The notes beneath the pieces are model-generated. The model was given only the letters and a program-made list of their open reading frames with translations. It searched no databases and was not told the DNA's origin. A stretch of 64,000 nucleotides of DNA from Dipteris shenzhenensis (taxonomy: Eukaryota > Polypodiophyta > Polypodiopsida > Gleicheniales), in NCBI GenBank assembly GCA_047967505.1, contig CM106538.1, one strand, 5' to 3'. This document shows, piece by piece, positions 31,695 to 42,075 of the stretch. Made by a program: the position numbers and the translations under genes. Numbering within the stretch: the stretch's first letter is position 1; every line of letters begins with the position of its first letter.

Positions 31695-32344
31695 CTTTGG
31701 TGTTGCCCATTGGTGTGATAAAAGTGCTCTTATGTAAAGGTAACAGTTTTTAAGCACAGAACATTGTTTAAATTCAAGGACAATACATGATGCTGATATC
31801 CTATACAATGCAAATAAATTCATTTTTTAATTAGATAGAGAGATGTCAAGCACTTCTCAAAGCAACTTCTATTGCAATGGCCACCTTGGTGGGTGCCATG
31901 TGTATAGCTATCAATAGCTAAAACCTTGTCATTATTGACGGGAGATATATATCCTTAGTACCTCTTGGGGACCCACAAAATCTCATGTGCTTGAGCCCAA
32001 AATAAGTTTTAAGTTCTACATCTTTTACATATGAATGAACTTACTTTTATAAGCTAACAGCTTCATCCTTGTGTATTGTTTGTATAAATGTTTTTGTCTC
32101 CAATTATGATGTTAAATTAATTGATATTTATGGTTGAAAACAATTTAATATGTAAACATCTTAGATTAGATATGCATTCAAAGCCGATAGGCATACTCTT
32201 ATTTTACATAGTTTTTGCACCTAATCGTTTATAAACTTTACATATACTGTGCGGTAAAAAAGAACACTATGTGATGTAATTGAAAATTATCACATGGTGT
32301 ACGTACAGGGCAAGTTTTGCTATCTCGACGCCTTCACCTCCTTT
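31695..32344. other. AT-rich DNA, no gene seen
   Basis: No coding similarity or repeat recognised. Confidence 0.5.
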
Positions 32345-32735
32345 TTGGTAAGTTTTTTGCTTGATTATATACATAACGATGACCTCTAGTTGATCAACCA
32401 TTTCTTTAATGGAGGTAGTACTCATGACATGTTCACGAGTCTATCTTTCATGTATCATAATTATCCCAATTGGGTGCAACGAGGTAATCCCGTCAAGACT
32501 AGCATGATGGGTGGAGCCAAATATGAGCGTGCTTGTTATGTGAGAATGCATTAGCAATTTGTGTTGCTATTGCTAGTGTAATAAAAGAAGTGCACGAGTG
32601 GAGATTACAGATTTGAATGCTTGTAACTACATGTTGGATTTCACATCAAATGAAAAATCTACATGAGTGGGCATTATTGACTGCGGAAGACGTTTGCACA
32701 TAATTGAGAGTAAGCATGAGCAAGTTAAGGCGCTT
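32345..32735 (+). repeat. Inverted duplication of a kinase-like coding fragment, arm 1
   Basis: Collinear with the reverse complement of 33152-33565: GACCTCTAGTTGATCAACC, then TTCATGTATCATAATTATCC, then the coding-like stretch CENALAICVAIASVIKEVHE, MLDF, and GIIDCGRRL. The conserved His-x-x-Leu-Asn...Met-Leu-Asp-Phe and Ile-Ile-Asp-Trp/Cys-Gly pattern resembles the catalytic loop and metal-binding loop of protein kinase-like folds. It has stops and is not functional. Confidence 0.65.
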
Positions 32736-33151
32736 GCTTTTCAGGAAAAATTTCTTTGGTTTCACCAGAGCTATATGCAAGGAACGACGTGCTCCTTAAA
32801 TGAAATAATGCATGTTTGGACAATTTGGATTACTATGCTATCATTTGGTTGTTTGGCAAAAAAGCAAACTTTCTTGTGGGCTGTGGATTTGCTTTGTTGG
32901 ATAACCAAATGTATTTAGCTTATGTAATCAAGCTATTGTGGAATTGCAACATGCCTCTATGCAAGAACAAAGCTAAGAAAAGGATGACAATGGACCATCC
33001 GTCATCAGCCCATAAGAAAGTTTGTTATTTCGTCAAACAACCAATGGACAACATATCAATCTGAACTGTCTGACCATGCGTTATTTGTTTGTGGGTACGC
33101 ATCGTTTCTTGCATATAGCTCTGGTGCAAACTATGATAATCTTGCCGCGGG
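32736..33151 (+). pseudogene. Loop between the inverted arms; continuation of the kinase-like frame
   Basis: Directly after arm 1 the same frame goes on as ALAFQEKFLWFHQSYMQGTT. The rest (to 33151) has short frames only. The loop is about 416 bases. Confidence 0.4.
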
Positions 33152-33565
33152 GAGCAAGCACCTCAACCTACTCGTGCTTGCTCTTAGTCCCATGTAGACA
33201 CCTTCTCCAATCAATAATGATCACCCCTATAAAATTTTCATCTAGTATGAAATCCAACATGTACTTGTAGACATTTAAATTGGTGTGTTTGGACCCCCGC
33301 TCGTGCACCGCTTTCATTGCAATAGCAATAGTGGCACAAATCACCAAAGCATTCTCACAAAACGTGTGTGCTCGCATCTATTTTCCAATCATGGCAAGTT
33401 TTTTCACAGGGTTGCCTCGACATGCCCAATTGGATAATTGTGATACATGAAACTTGAAAGGTAGGATCATGAACATATCATGACTACTACCTTCACCATT
33501 GAAGAAAGGGTTGATCAACTAGAGGTCGCTGTTGTGCATATAACCAATGGCTTGAAAAACGACTC
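33152..33565 (-). repeat. Inverted duplication of a kinase-like coding fragment, arm 2
   Basis: Minus-strand frame 33168-33377: HTFCENALVICATIAIAMKA, VHERGSKHTNLNVYKYMLDF, IIIDWRRCLHGTKSKHE. It matches arm 1 at most positions but the two arms have diverged separately. H-T-N-L-N...M-L-D-F resembles H-x-D-L-x-x-x-N of kinases with Asp changed to Asn, so catalytic activity would be lost. Confidence 0.65.
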
Positions 33566-34042
33566 TATGCATGATAGTCATAGGAAGCTCTATCTTTAAT
33601 GATGCATCAACATGTGCAGTATTGTGTCAATTTCTTGCCAGCATAAAATAAGGTTGGCTTGAAACTTGGCACATTCTGTATCTTGATCCGATACACTATT
33701 CCTTCCGCTCCTTTGCCCAATTCAATTCTTCAAGATGTGTCAATGCAACTAGTCAAAAGTGTATCGTGGTAAAGCACATGTTGGCAAACTTAGTGCATAG
33801 ATTTATTTGTGCCTTGTTGTCGAGGCTTTTCAGGTTAATCTTTTCCAAAGACCCACTAGCAGTTTGGCTATAATGTTGCAAGGCAATATTAGATGCTTGG
33901 TCTACAGCCACTCTCTCCTTTTGGTTTCTAATTTTCTACTTACTTAATCCAACAACATATCAGATGCACACATTATGAACAAGATTTTGCATCTCGAGTT
34001 TTAGGTTCTCTCTCTCTCTCTCTCTTTTGTGGGGATGGTTGC
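33566..34042. other. No gene seen; short (CT)n at 34010-34025
   Basis: AT-rich DNA without recognisable coding content. Confidence 0.5.
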
Positions 34043-34138
34043 TCCCTTATGTAAATTAACTTCTGTAAAATTTAAAATTTAAAAGTATCCTTCTGTTGAC
34101 CTCACATGATAGGGTTACATATGATGAGTGGCCCCCTC
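34043..34138 (-). mobile_element. Truncated copy of the 246-bp hAT-type MITE
   Basis: The reverse complement follows the left half of the MITE at 36517: GGGCCACTCATCATATGTAA, CCCTATCATGTGAGGTCAA, and GTTAATTTACATAAGGGA. It ends where element B sequences begin, so it may mark the break that removed the left end of B. Confidence 0.75.
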
Positions 34139-34170
34139 AAGGAACATGTTTGTATAGATGACAAAATGCT

Positions 34171-34286
34171 AGTCGATATCCTCATCAGTATAGGCATCAA
34201 TATATACCGATGCTTATATCGACAGGCATACTGACGAGACTGTTGATGCTTGCATCGACTCTAGCATCGTTCGCTAATACCGACTT
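34171..34286. repeat. Subterminal GGTATATACC-type palindromes, left side of B
   Basis: Degenerate copies of GTCGGTATATACCGAC such as CAATATATACCGATG and CTTATATCGAC. In CACTA elements subterminal repeats bind the transposase partner protein. Confidence 0.7.
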
Positions 34287-34518
34287 TGGGCTAAATTTTC
34301 CATACTGACATTTTTATAGAACATTTTTTTCAAGGGGACTCAAAATAACTTTTGACCACAAGTTTGGTCATTTGAAATATAAAAAATATAAAGTGTGTAT
34401 ACCAAAATTGAGATCAAAACACTCATATATTGATGGTGAACTTAACATACAAATGTACAAAATGCCACTATAAAAATGAGAGGGCCAAAGATAGGAAGCC
34501 TCATTGATGTCAAAACAA

Positions 34519-34791
34519 TCAATCAATAGAATTTACATTAATGGCTTCTTGAGCCAAGTCTTGCAGGCCAAATAAGTCTATCTCAAGGTCTACATACAAT
34601 TGATCACCTATATCATCATCCTCTATTGTGTGTCTACCTAAGAGTTGATCCTCTAGATCATCCTCTAATTTGCCCTCTTCTTTCCCAATGTCTTGATCTC
34701 CACCTTGCTCCATTACAATGTCATTCTTGTCACCTTCTTTGTGGCCCATATCATCATTATTTGGATCTATTGATGACATCTTCGTATCCAC
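34519..34791 (-). pseudogene. Element B transposase, acidic C-terminal segment
   Basis: Minus-strand frame rich in Asp/Glu (EEGKLEDDLEDQLLGRHTIE, DDDIGDQLYVDLEIDLFGLQ). The same tail is found in A2 (EDDDELLGERMMLEYDDDIG at 55970-56329) and, decayed, at 63180-63340 in E. The conserved end D-I-G-D-Q-L-x-x-x-L-E-I-x-L-F-G is not a domain I know. Confidence 0.7.
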
Positions 34792-35289
34792 ATTCCTATC
34801 TTCAAAAATATGTTTGCTTTAAGGAGCAACTTGGACCACGTACATCTTGGACCTACATTGAAGTTGCAAATTAAATGCCAATAATTATATTAATTTATGG
34901 TTAAGTATATAAATATATGTATATGTATATGTATGTATATATATATATATATATATGAACATTTACCAATAATTGTTTGAAAATGAAGATATTATCTTTT
35001 AATCAATTCATTAGTATGTACCTATTCACAATGATTTCGAGGAAAAAAAGTATCACTTTCATCAGTCTAGAGTCTGGTGGAGTCAATGGCAAAAAAACCA
35101 TTGTCTAAACCATTGTAGATAGTTCTAAACCATTTGACATTAAGAATGAAAATACTAAATTGTCTAAAATCACCTTCATAGATGTCACATATGATCCCAC
35201 GATAATATAACTATGAGGAGAGAAGATTGGTATCAAAAGCACTTGCTCAGCTATCTTGTACAAAGTTAGCCATGAAGTCCTCCACAATC

Positions 35290-36137
35290 ATAGCTGACTC
35301 TCCTTGAATCGACACATTCCATAGGAAAGTGTCGTCCATGTGACCATAATGCACTGTACTTTTTGTACTATAGAAGAACATGATTAAAACATTGAGGATG
35401 CATTTTGTAGTGATTGTGACCATAAATACCCAAATTAAGTAGAAAAGTTAAGGAACCTACATGTGGCATACATCCAATTGCAATCTCTCACTCTCGATCA
35501 GCTACGTCCTCTCCATCATCTTCAATGTCATGAAGAGCTTCTCAGTAGCCAATCACATGACATGTGTCTGGGGAGAAGAGCAAGGTCCCAGTGGATATGG
35601 TACCCTTTGCCTGTGCATAACTATAAATCTTATCCTCCCATTTATTCTTTTTGCTTTGGCCTCTTCATATCTCTCAACCCATGCACAAAACTTATTGAAT
35701 TTCTCTCTTTGCTCTTCTCTCATCATTCTTTCAATCCCTTTACCTTAGGAAACCCCAGCAATGACATGATCATCCTTGATGTTCCAAGCATGTGGCATAT
35801 CAGGATCTGTGGATGCAAGAAACTTTGTGATGTATACTAATGAATCTTACACAAGCCATCCCTCTGCCAGGCTTGCTTCGAGTCTAGCTCTTTGCCTTAT
35901 AAATCCCTTTAAAGTTTTCATAAACCATTCAAGGAAAAACATCCAATGACTATGAACGGTTCCTCTAATGGCAACCTCATTAACTATGTATACAAGCAAC
36001 TGCAACTGAGTTGCCATAATGTTTGAGGGAAAGTTCTTCTCAAGCAAGAACATAGAATTGACAGAGTCCACCTTATCCCTCTCGATGCTCAATACAAATA
36101 TCTCTTTTTGTGAGATCCACCTATTCCACATGCACAT
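35290..36137 (-). pseudogene. Element B transposase, DUF4218 and downstream exon
   Basis: NSMFLLEKNFPSNIMATQLQ then VHSHWMFFLEWFMKTLKGFI and RQRARLEASLAEGWLV: DUF4218 as in D. After 35847 the frame is broken but DSLVYITKFLASTDPDMPHA and ERYEEAKAKRINGRIRF can be read down to about 35460, then the STKSTVHYGHMDDTF exon at about 35300-35390. Confidence 0.82.
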
Positions 36138-36379
36138 GTAAGATTCAATATTCTCTACTTATTATTCAAAATTGTATGAAATATAATCAAGGTGATGTGA
36201 TAGTAAGCATACCTGGAAATGCCACTGATCTTGTAGGTCTATAGCTTTTCTAACATCTTTTGATAAGCATCCTCTCACCATAACTGGGAGGATAAACTAC
36301 CAAAGCAACAAAGGAGTTATAGCAATGTATCTCAATCATATAAGTTACACGAAAGCATCACAATCTTAGCACTACTAAG

Positions 36380-37942
36380 CATTCAAGCTAACATGTAGAA
36401 TACCTATAAGACCTTGTGCTAATCATGGGACTTGAGGCCACTAAGCTTATTGTCCTTTGTAAATACTCCCCTCAAGCAATGCATCTATCTCATGGGTGTC
36501 CAAAAAGATGCAATGTCTCAGGGGGGTAACTCATCATATGTAACCCTATCACGTGAGTTCAATAGAAGGTTATTTTTAATTACTAAAATTTATAAAAATT
36601 AATCTACATAAGGGAATTTTTTAAGTAAATTTGGAAAAAAATTACAGATTTGTATAGAAAAAGGGTACTTTTAATTAACAAATTTGTTATAGATAAGGGA
36701 CTTTACAAATAGGCCTTGGACGCACGTGATATAGAGGGTTTATACATAGTGACCCCCCTGAGTGCAATGTCCACCTTGACCCTTGCCTCCTCTACCTTGG
36801 AAACGTTCCATGGTGCCTTTGGGAGAACAATTCTAGAGGACGCTCTTGGGTTCCTAAACCACCTTCCTTCGTTGTAGAACCATGCTCTTGGGTTTTACAC
36901 GCATGCACTTGGGGCCACAAGTGAGGCATCCTACCCATCTCATGCAAGTCTTTTTACACTCCCCTTGTGTCTTTGTCACTAACCAAGTTTACCCAAATAC
37001 AAGCCCCCAAATTCTTGAAGATATGCATGGGATCCAAGAGATGATTGATTTGTAACTCACCCCAATATGGAAGCTCGTGAAAGATCAACAGCTGTTCCAT
37101 ACCAGGAGGAGGCTCCTCATTATTAGCTCTCCGATCTCAAATCCAGTCACTTGCCTTCCTATGGATCGATGGTGGATCAAGTTGACCTTCACGTGCAGGA
37201 TGATCAAGGGAAAGGTATTGAGCATGGCCTTCATAAACCATATTTCTCATATGTTTGGAGTGTCATGCATTCAAACTAGGACCACGAATAGAACAAGCAT
37301 GATAACCTTGTGTTTTAAGTCCTACATATATGAATGCACAAATAGGTCATTAGACATGCATAGATCACACCATATTAAAGAATAAAGGCATCAATATGCA
37401 TGCACAAGCACGTACTTGCACTCCCCATATCCTAGATAGTCATGCATGGTCCACATCAAAATTCCCATGATGAAAATGTATGTGGCCTGCCTTAGAGCTC
37501 TAGAAACATCAAAGACATGTATACGCCTCCATAGGGTCTGTAGCTACTCAATCAAGGGCACCATGTACACGTCCATATTTTTTGTCTTCTACCTCCCTGG
37601 GCACAAGTAGGGCAAGGATTAGGTGTCCCTTTGTTATTGTTAGAGCCATGGTGGGATATTGTAGCTCACCAAGACTATGGGCCATGTTGACCAAGATGTC
37701 GAGTGTAACTCAAAAGGGTTCACGCCATCCATTGCAAGACCGAGATATAAATTGTGTGGCTCCCTCACCAAGTTTGGCCACATGTTGTCTATGTGCTTCC
37801 AAGCAACACAATTTGCTGGGATCCTCAAAGTGTCATTGGTGGACCGATGTGTAGCATGCCACATCATTAGTTGCATAATGGACTTGCATCTGAACATGTG
37901 TTGTATTCTAGGGATGATGGTTAAATGTCTCAAGACCTTCAC
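36380..37942 (-). pseudogene. Element B TNP2 transposase catalytic region
   Basis: Starts with the TNP2 entry block LTIIPRIQHMFRCKSIMQLM and NLYLGLAMDGVNPFELHSTS then WSTWPIVLVSYNIPPWL, followed by MDVYMVPLIE, LQTLWRR and HDYLGYGE, an intron, KHMRNMVYEGHAQYLPLDH and the ELPYWGELQINHLLDPMHIF block at about 37000-37080. Stops and frameshifts are common, and a MITE interrupts it at 36517-36762. D-x-F/V-N-P belongs to the DDE-type active site region in this family. Confidence 0.85.
36517..36762. mobile_element. 246-bp hAT-type MITE with 8-bp target duplication
   Basis: Begins CTCAGGGGGGTAACTCATCA and ends with the inverse (AGTGACCCCCCTGAG). The inverted ends stay similar for about 40 bp. TGCAATGT flanks it on both sides (36509-36516 and 36763-36770). 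An 8-bp duplication is typical of hAT transposons. AT-rich interior, no coding capacity. It sits in the dead transposase of element B. Confidence 0.92.
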
Positions 37943-38016
37943 AAGATCGTCTCACCCAGCAAGTTTTGTCTATAGTACTATGTCTCACACTCCAAATAAT
38001 TAACTGAATCTCCATA

Positions 38017-38441
38017 CTAATGACAAAACAAAACAAATTCATTAGAGCAAGCGTGCATGGTGTCATAATCCATCTCAACCATTGTCAACATATTCTTTGC
38101 TTCATCTCTAGAATTGGACATGGTATTTGGGGTAGGACACATCCTCTGGAGCAACCTATTGCAATTTTCATATCCAAGAAAACTTAAGAATGAGATACTA
38201 ATCAAAACAATTAGGAATAAGGATCCAAACATGATTTCACTTAGAACCTCATCAAGGCTGAGACACTTGTGTGTGACCAGCCATACTTTGCATGCAAATT
38301 CAAGATCCAGAGGCAAGCTTGTAGTTTTGTTATCCTTGCATCATCATACAAGCGTATTGATGCCAAATCTTGCATCATGATCTCATACTCAAACATCTTG
38401 TTCCCATCTCTCGTTGTGCCTCTAAAAATAGAATCCATCAT
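38017..38441 (-). pseudogene. Element B transposase N-terminal helical region
   Basis: DDARITKLQACLWILNLHAK and YGWSHTSVSALMRF, then NCNRLLQRMCPTPNTMSNSR, AKNMLTMVEMDYDTMHACSN: the N-terminal part of TNP2 proteins (K-x-x-x-x-L-G-L/M-x-Y-x-x-I-H-A-C). Introns appear to separate the blocks. Confidence 0.75.
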
Positions 38442-38576
38442 GTCTCACATACTCTCGTCCTCCTCTAGAGAATCATCTAGCTCGAAGTGTGGTGCTCCCT
38501 TGCTACATGATGCAAGGTTAGTGTGTGCAATACACTCGTAATATAAATATTCATGAATTACTCAAATATCATTAGT

Positions 38577-38798
38577 TTACCGATGATGCACTAGAAAGAC
38601 AACCGATATCCTCTTCTCGTCATGCCTCTCCATACATTTGTAAGTTGCACATGACAATATGGCGCTGATGACAAACCTCTTGCATGCAATGTGTGCAAGG
38701 AGAAGGCAATCTCTCACGAAGCCACTCCACACTCCTCCTGAGAGGTGGTCTCCCATCTGATGAGTTGTCACTACGAGGTCATTACTCATCCTCTCCAC
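38577..38798 (-). pseudogene. Element B transposase first exon with zinc-finger-like motif
   Basis: In the reading frame that matches A2, the segment gives SVEWLRERLPSPCTHCMQEV, CHQRHIVMCNLQMYGEA. A2 has LTARLYCHCTHCKREVRHQR, HIIMRHLRMYGEE. C-x-x-C with downstream H-x-x-H/N-L-x-x-x-G looks like a small metal-binding DNA-binding module at the transposase N-terminus, as known from CACTA proteins. Confidence 0.65.
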
Positions 38799-38814
38799 TT
38801 GAACACATCCAAAA

Positions 38815-39115
38815 CTATCCCCCCCAAGTCAAGTCAAACACCCAAATCCCCTAGAAACCCAATCCCTCTAAAACCCTAAACCCCCTTAAACCCCTAGCAC
38901 CCCCTAAACCCCCTCAATCTAATCAAACCTTGCAAACCCCTTAAACCCATCCAAATTTCCTAAACTCCCCCCAAACCCCCTAAACCCTAAATCCCCTTAA
39001 ACCTCGAACACCCCCGAAAGCCCTCTTAAATCCCCCCTAAATCCCCTCAAATACCCTTAAGCCTCATCAAAATCCCCCAAGCCCTCTAAACCCTATTAAA
39101 CCCCCAAACCCCTGT
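38815..39115. repeat. Telomere-like degenerate CCCTAAA repeat array inside CACTA element B
   Basis: About 300 bp with many CCCTAAACCC, CCCCTTAAACC and CCCTAAATCC units on the + strand (plant telomere unit CCCTAAA), none in a perfect run longer than about two units. It lies between the two divergent gene starts of element B and is absent from the matching place in A2. Confidence 0.85.
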
Positions 39116-39118
39116 TTT

Positions 39119-39210
39119 GCCAATATGGGTGTTGGTATATACCGACGCCCATACCAACACCTTTGCTATATATACCAATGATGATACTGTCAATCATACT
39201 GATGTAGCAG
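39119..39210. promoter_or_regulatory. Central palindromes of element B (bidirectional promoter region)
   Basis: TTGGTATATACCGACGCC followed by CATACCAACACC and CTATATATACCAATG: copies of the same palindrome as at the ends, located between the leftward transposase and the rightward gene. A promoter and transposase-binding role is inferred. Confidence 0.6.
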
Positions 39211-41290
39211 AGACAAATCCCGCACCCACCCTTCCCACAATGTCATTCATGTTTTGCTTTCTTGCATCCTCCCTCCTTCCTTTTAGCTCGCGATTGCCCT
39301 CCATCCTTGCCTCCTCACTCGACCCTCCTTCCTCCCCCTCCCACCTCTTCTACATTCTCCCTCTCCATCTCCAAGACTTGCAAGAGTTCCCTCTCCACCT
39401 CAAGGTAAGACTTTCTCTCATCTACTTCTATTTCTCTCATCTACTTCTATTTCAAGTTCTTTTTGTTTCTTCGTCTTTCCTTTATGTTTCCTTCTCCATC
39501 TCATATAGTTTCCCTCCCTTTCTCTTATGTTTCTCTCCTCCTTTCCTTTCTTTCCCTCAAAACTATGAACGGAAAGAACAATGTATGAAAAAAAAATCAT
39601 GAAAGAGAGGAGTAGGAAAGCTTACCTCTTGTTTTTGTATTTTGCTTTTGTTTGTAGGCTTTCCTTTGTCTCCTCTCCATTCCTTTGCTATGGTGCTTCA
39701 CCAAACTCTTCCTTTCACTAACATGCAAATCCGGCATGGAATCACATGTTTCCTCTCTTTTATAGGGTAAAATACTCTAAATCTATGTGGAATCATCCGT
39801 GGTGGTCATGCCTAAGATACATACTCTCTAGGTAAGAATGTGCTTTCTCTCCCTCTTGTTTTTCATTTCATGCATACATTGGCATGTAGCTAGTGCCTTA
39901 AGCACTAGCTGCAATGATGGACATAGGAACCCGTACCCCATTTTTTTGGCTCTTCTCCTTCTTTCTTTACCTCCTTTTTTTTCGGCTCTCTTCTTTCATT
40001 CTCTCTCATTATTTATGTCTTTCTCTCTTTCTTTCTTTTCCTTCTCTCTTCTTTGCTCTCTTTATCTCTTTCTCTCTACTCTTTTCCTCTCTTTCTTTCT
40101 CGCTTTCTCTCTTTCTTTCCCTTTTTCTCTCCATCTTTCTTTCCCTCCTTTCTTCTTTCCTCTCTTTCTCTCTTTCTCTCATTCAATTCTCTCCTACTCT
40201 CCTTATTTATTTTGCTCTCTTTCTGCCCTCTTCTCTTTTGCTCCTCCTTCCTTTTCTTTCTCTTCTCCTCCCTCTTCTCTTTTACTCTCTTTTCCTTCCT
40301 CTTCTCTTTTCTCTCTTTCTTTCCCTTGTTCTCTCTTTCCTCTCTTTCTCTCATTCTAAACAGTCTTTTCCTCTCTTTCTTTCTCTCTTTCTCTCCTCTT
40401 CTTATTCTCTTCTCCTTCCTTCTTCCTTCTTCCTTTTCTTTCTTTCTCCCTTCTACTTCTACTTATTCCCTTCTTATTCTCTTCTTCTTTCTCTCCTCTC
40501 TTCCTACTCTTATTTCCTTCTAATTATCTTCTTATTACTCTTTCTTTCCTACCCTTCTATCACTTTTCTTCTTTCTTTTAGCTCTCTCTTTCTTCTCTTT
40601 CACTCCTATCTTTCCTCTCATTCACTCCTCTCTCTCTCTCTCTCTTTCTCACTTTCCTCTTCTTTTTCTCTTCTCTCTTGCTTTCTCCTTCTTTCTTCCT
40701 TCTTCCTTTTCTTTCTTTCTGTCTTCTTCTTCTACTTATTCCCTTCTACTTTATTTCATTCCTCTCATTGCATTTTTTTTGCCTTTCTATATTTTCATCT
40801 TTCCTTTTTTCGTATTTTTTGCGCATCTATCTTTCTGCTTTTCCGTATTTTCATTTTTTCATCTTTTTTTGTTTCCATCTTTTCTCTCATTAGACCCATC
40901 CTCACTTTCTATTCCTTGTTCCTCTCATTCCAAAATTATGCCATCCTCTCTAAAGTATTTATTTATTCATTTTATTTTTCTTCCACATGTAAGTATTTAA
41001 TGTTTTGTTCACTTCTTATTCGATTTTGTGTTTGTGTTTGTTTTATTATTTTTTGTTTGTGTTTCTCCAATCCCATTACATTAGACATGTTGCCACGACT
41101 CCCGAAGAGCATACTTCCGTGAGACTCCTTGTAGGAGGAGAGCTCATGGACTGTAATCTCTAGAGGACTTCGATTCCACTCAGTCGACTCCTCACGGGAC
41201 TACCACTCGGGCGACTCCTTAGGGGCCACCTAATAATTCCAAAGTCGGGGCCAACCATCCACTGTCAAGACCCAACATACAAGCTAATGA
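39211..41290 (+). pseudogene. Element B second gene (ORF2): spliced leader, CT-rich intron, deleted ORF
   Basis: Matches the A2 gene exon by exon: donor CTCAAG/GTAAGA (39402), acceptor TTTTATAG (39766), donor TAG/GTAAGAATGTGC (39832), acceptor GGCATGTAG (39887) before ATGATGGACATAGGAAC, then a pyrimidine-rich stretch. A final acceptor ACATTAG follows at about 41082 with the ORF2 start ACATGTTGCC. LEDFDSTQSTPHGTTTRATP corresponds to the A1/A2 ORF2 N-terminus. After about 41240 the rest of ORF2 is deleted. Confidence 0.65.
39950..40720 (+). repeat. Polypyrimidine tract of element B
   Basis: About 770 bp almost only C and T on the + strand (TCTTTC, CTCTTTCC blocks). Long Ser/Phe/Leu frames here arise because stop codons need A or G. 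It sits inside the ORF2 intron, like the larger tract of A2. Confidence 0.9.
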
Positions 41291-41512
41291 GTGCAATACT
41301 TTGGCAGATTTGCCATTTTGAACTTTAGTACTTTTGCCATTTTGTAGTGCATATCATTTTGTAGACCTTTTTTGTTACATTGTAACATGATTTTGTAGGC
41401 CTCTTTTGTAACATTCTATCATGATTCTAATCCAAAAAAAAATTGTGGGGCAGGATGGGGTTGAGACAACCCTCATCCATCCCCACAAATTTTCTTTTAA
41501 AATCTATCAAAG

Positions 41513-41711
41513 CGTCGGTATATACCAATGCCTATACCAACACTGCAGTGTCGGTATATACTTGTTGATGCCCATCTTGACGATGATACCGATGCTTTCT
41601 TTGTGATGCACACACCGACCGATATTCTGACACTTTTCACTTGTTTTTTAAAAAAAATCTTTGTATTTTGCGTTGATATTGACGTCGAAAAGTGACGGGT
41701 GTCTTGTAGTG
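41513..41711. repeat. Right terminal and subterminal repeats of element B
   Basis: Several GTCGGTATATACC / ATACCGATGC motifs (41513-41633) then the terminus. The reverse complement begins CACTACAAGAC at 41711. The flanking 3 bp are CCT. Confidence 0.8.
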
Positions 41712-41979
41712 CCTCTTTTCCTCTCTTTATCTCTCTTTCCCTCTCTCTATTTCCTTTCTCTCTCTCTCTCTTTCCCTCTCTAACATCCTATAGTCAGCTA
41801 GGGCGAGGAGATTTTGACCAGCCAAGGGGGGCAAGGCAATCATCTAGTCCGAATGAGTGATACCAAATGAAGGAAACTCACCAATAAGTGGATAGATGGA
41901 ATCGATAGCTAAACAGGGCGGTGGGAGTGAGGGCAAGACCCTTTTATAACCTATCACTAGCGACACCAAACGGTACCTC

Positions 41980-42075
41980 GACCAACCGTGCAGTGTCTCA
42001 TCAGCCATGATGGCAAATCCTAGCAAATTGGACGATCCTTGATGCCATGCATGGTGCCCTAAAAAGCACTGTATG
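41980..42075 (+). repeat. ~95-bp dispersed repeat, copy 1
   Basis: GTGCAGTGTCTCATCAGCCATGATGG...TTGGACGATCCTTGATGCCATGCATGGTGCCCT matches 52345-52440 (…TTGGACGGTCCTTAATGCCATG…) in the same orientation. Both copies lie next to CACTA ends or breakpoints. Confidence 0.8.

Larger units (their letters stand above)
34139..41711 (-). mobile_element. CACTA element B, divergent two-gene structure, left end not found
   Basis: The right end is clear: read inward it is CACTACAAGACACCCGTCAC, ending at 41711. The left part has subterminal palindromes (34171-34286) but no CACTA terminus. The transposase runs leftwards (38.8 to 34.5 kb). A second gene runs rightwards (39.2-41.3 kb) and is mostly deleted. 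The 8-bp-duplication MITE inside, frameshifts, and loss of the left end all indicate an immobile copy. It is the same family as D and E. Confidence 0.8.

Noticed and set aside
38815-39115. Chromosome end or interstitial telomere from a fusion
   Set aside because: Units are degenerate, the block is only 300 bp and sits exactly between the two genes of a CACTA element.
39914-41122. 402-codon Phe/Ser/Leu-rich frame resembling a membrane protein
   Set aside because: Same reason: polypyrimidine intron of element B. Hydrophobicity is a composition effect.
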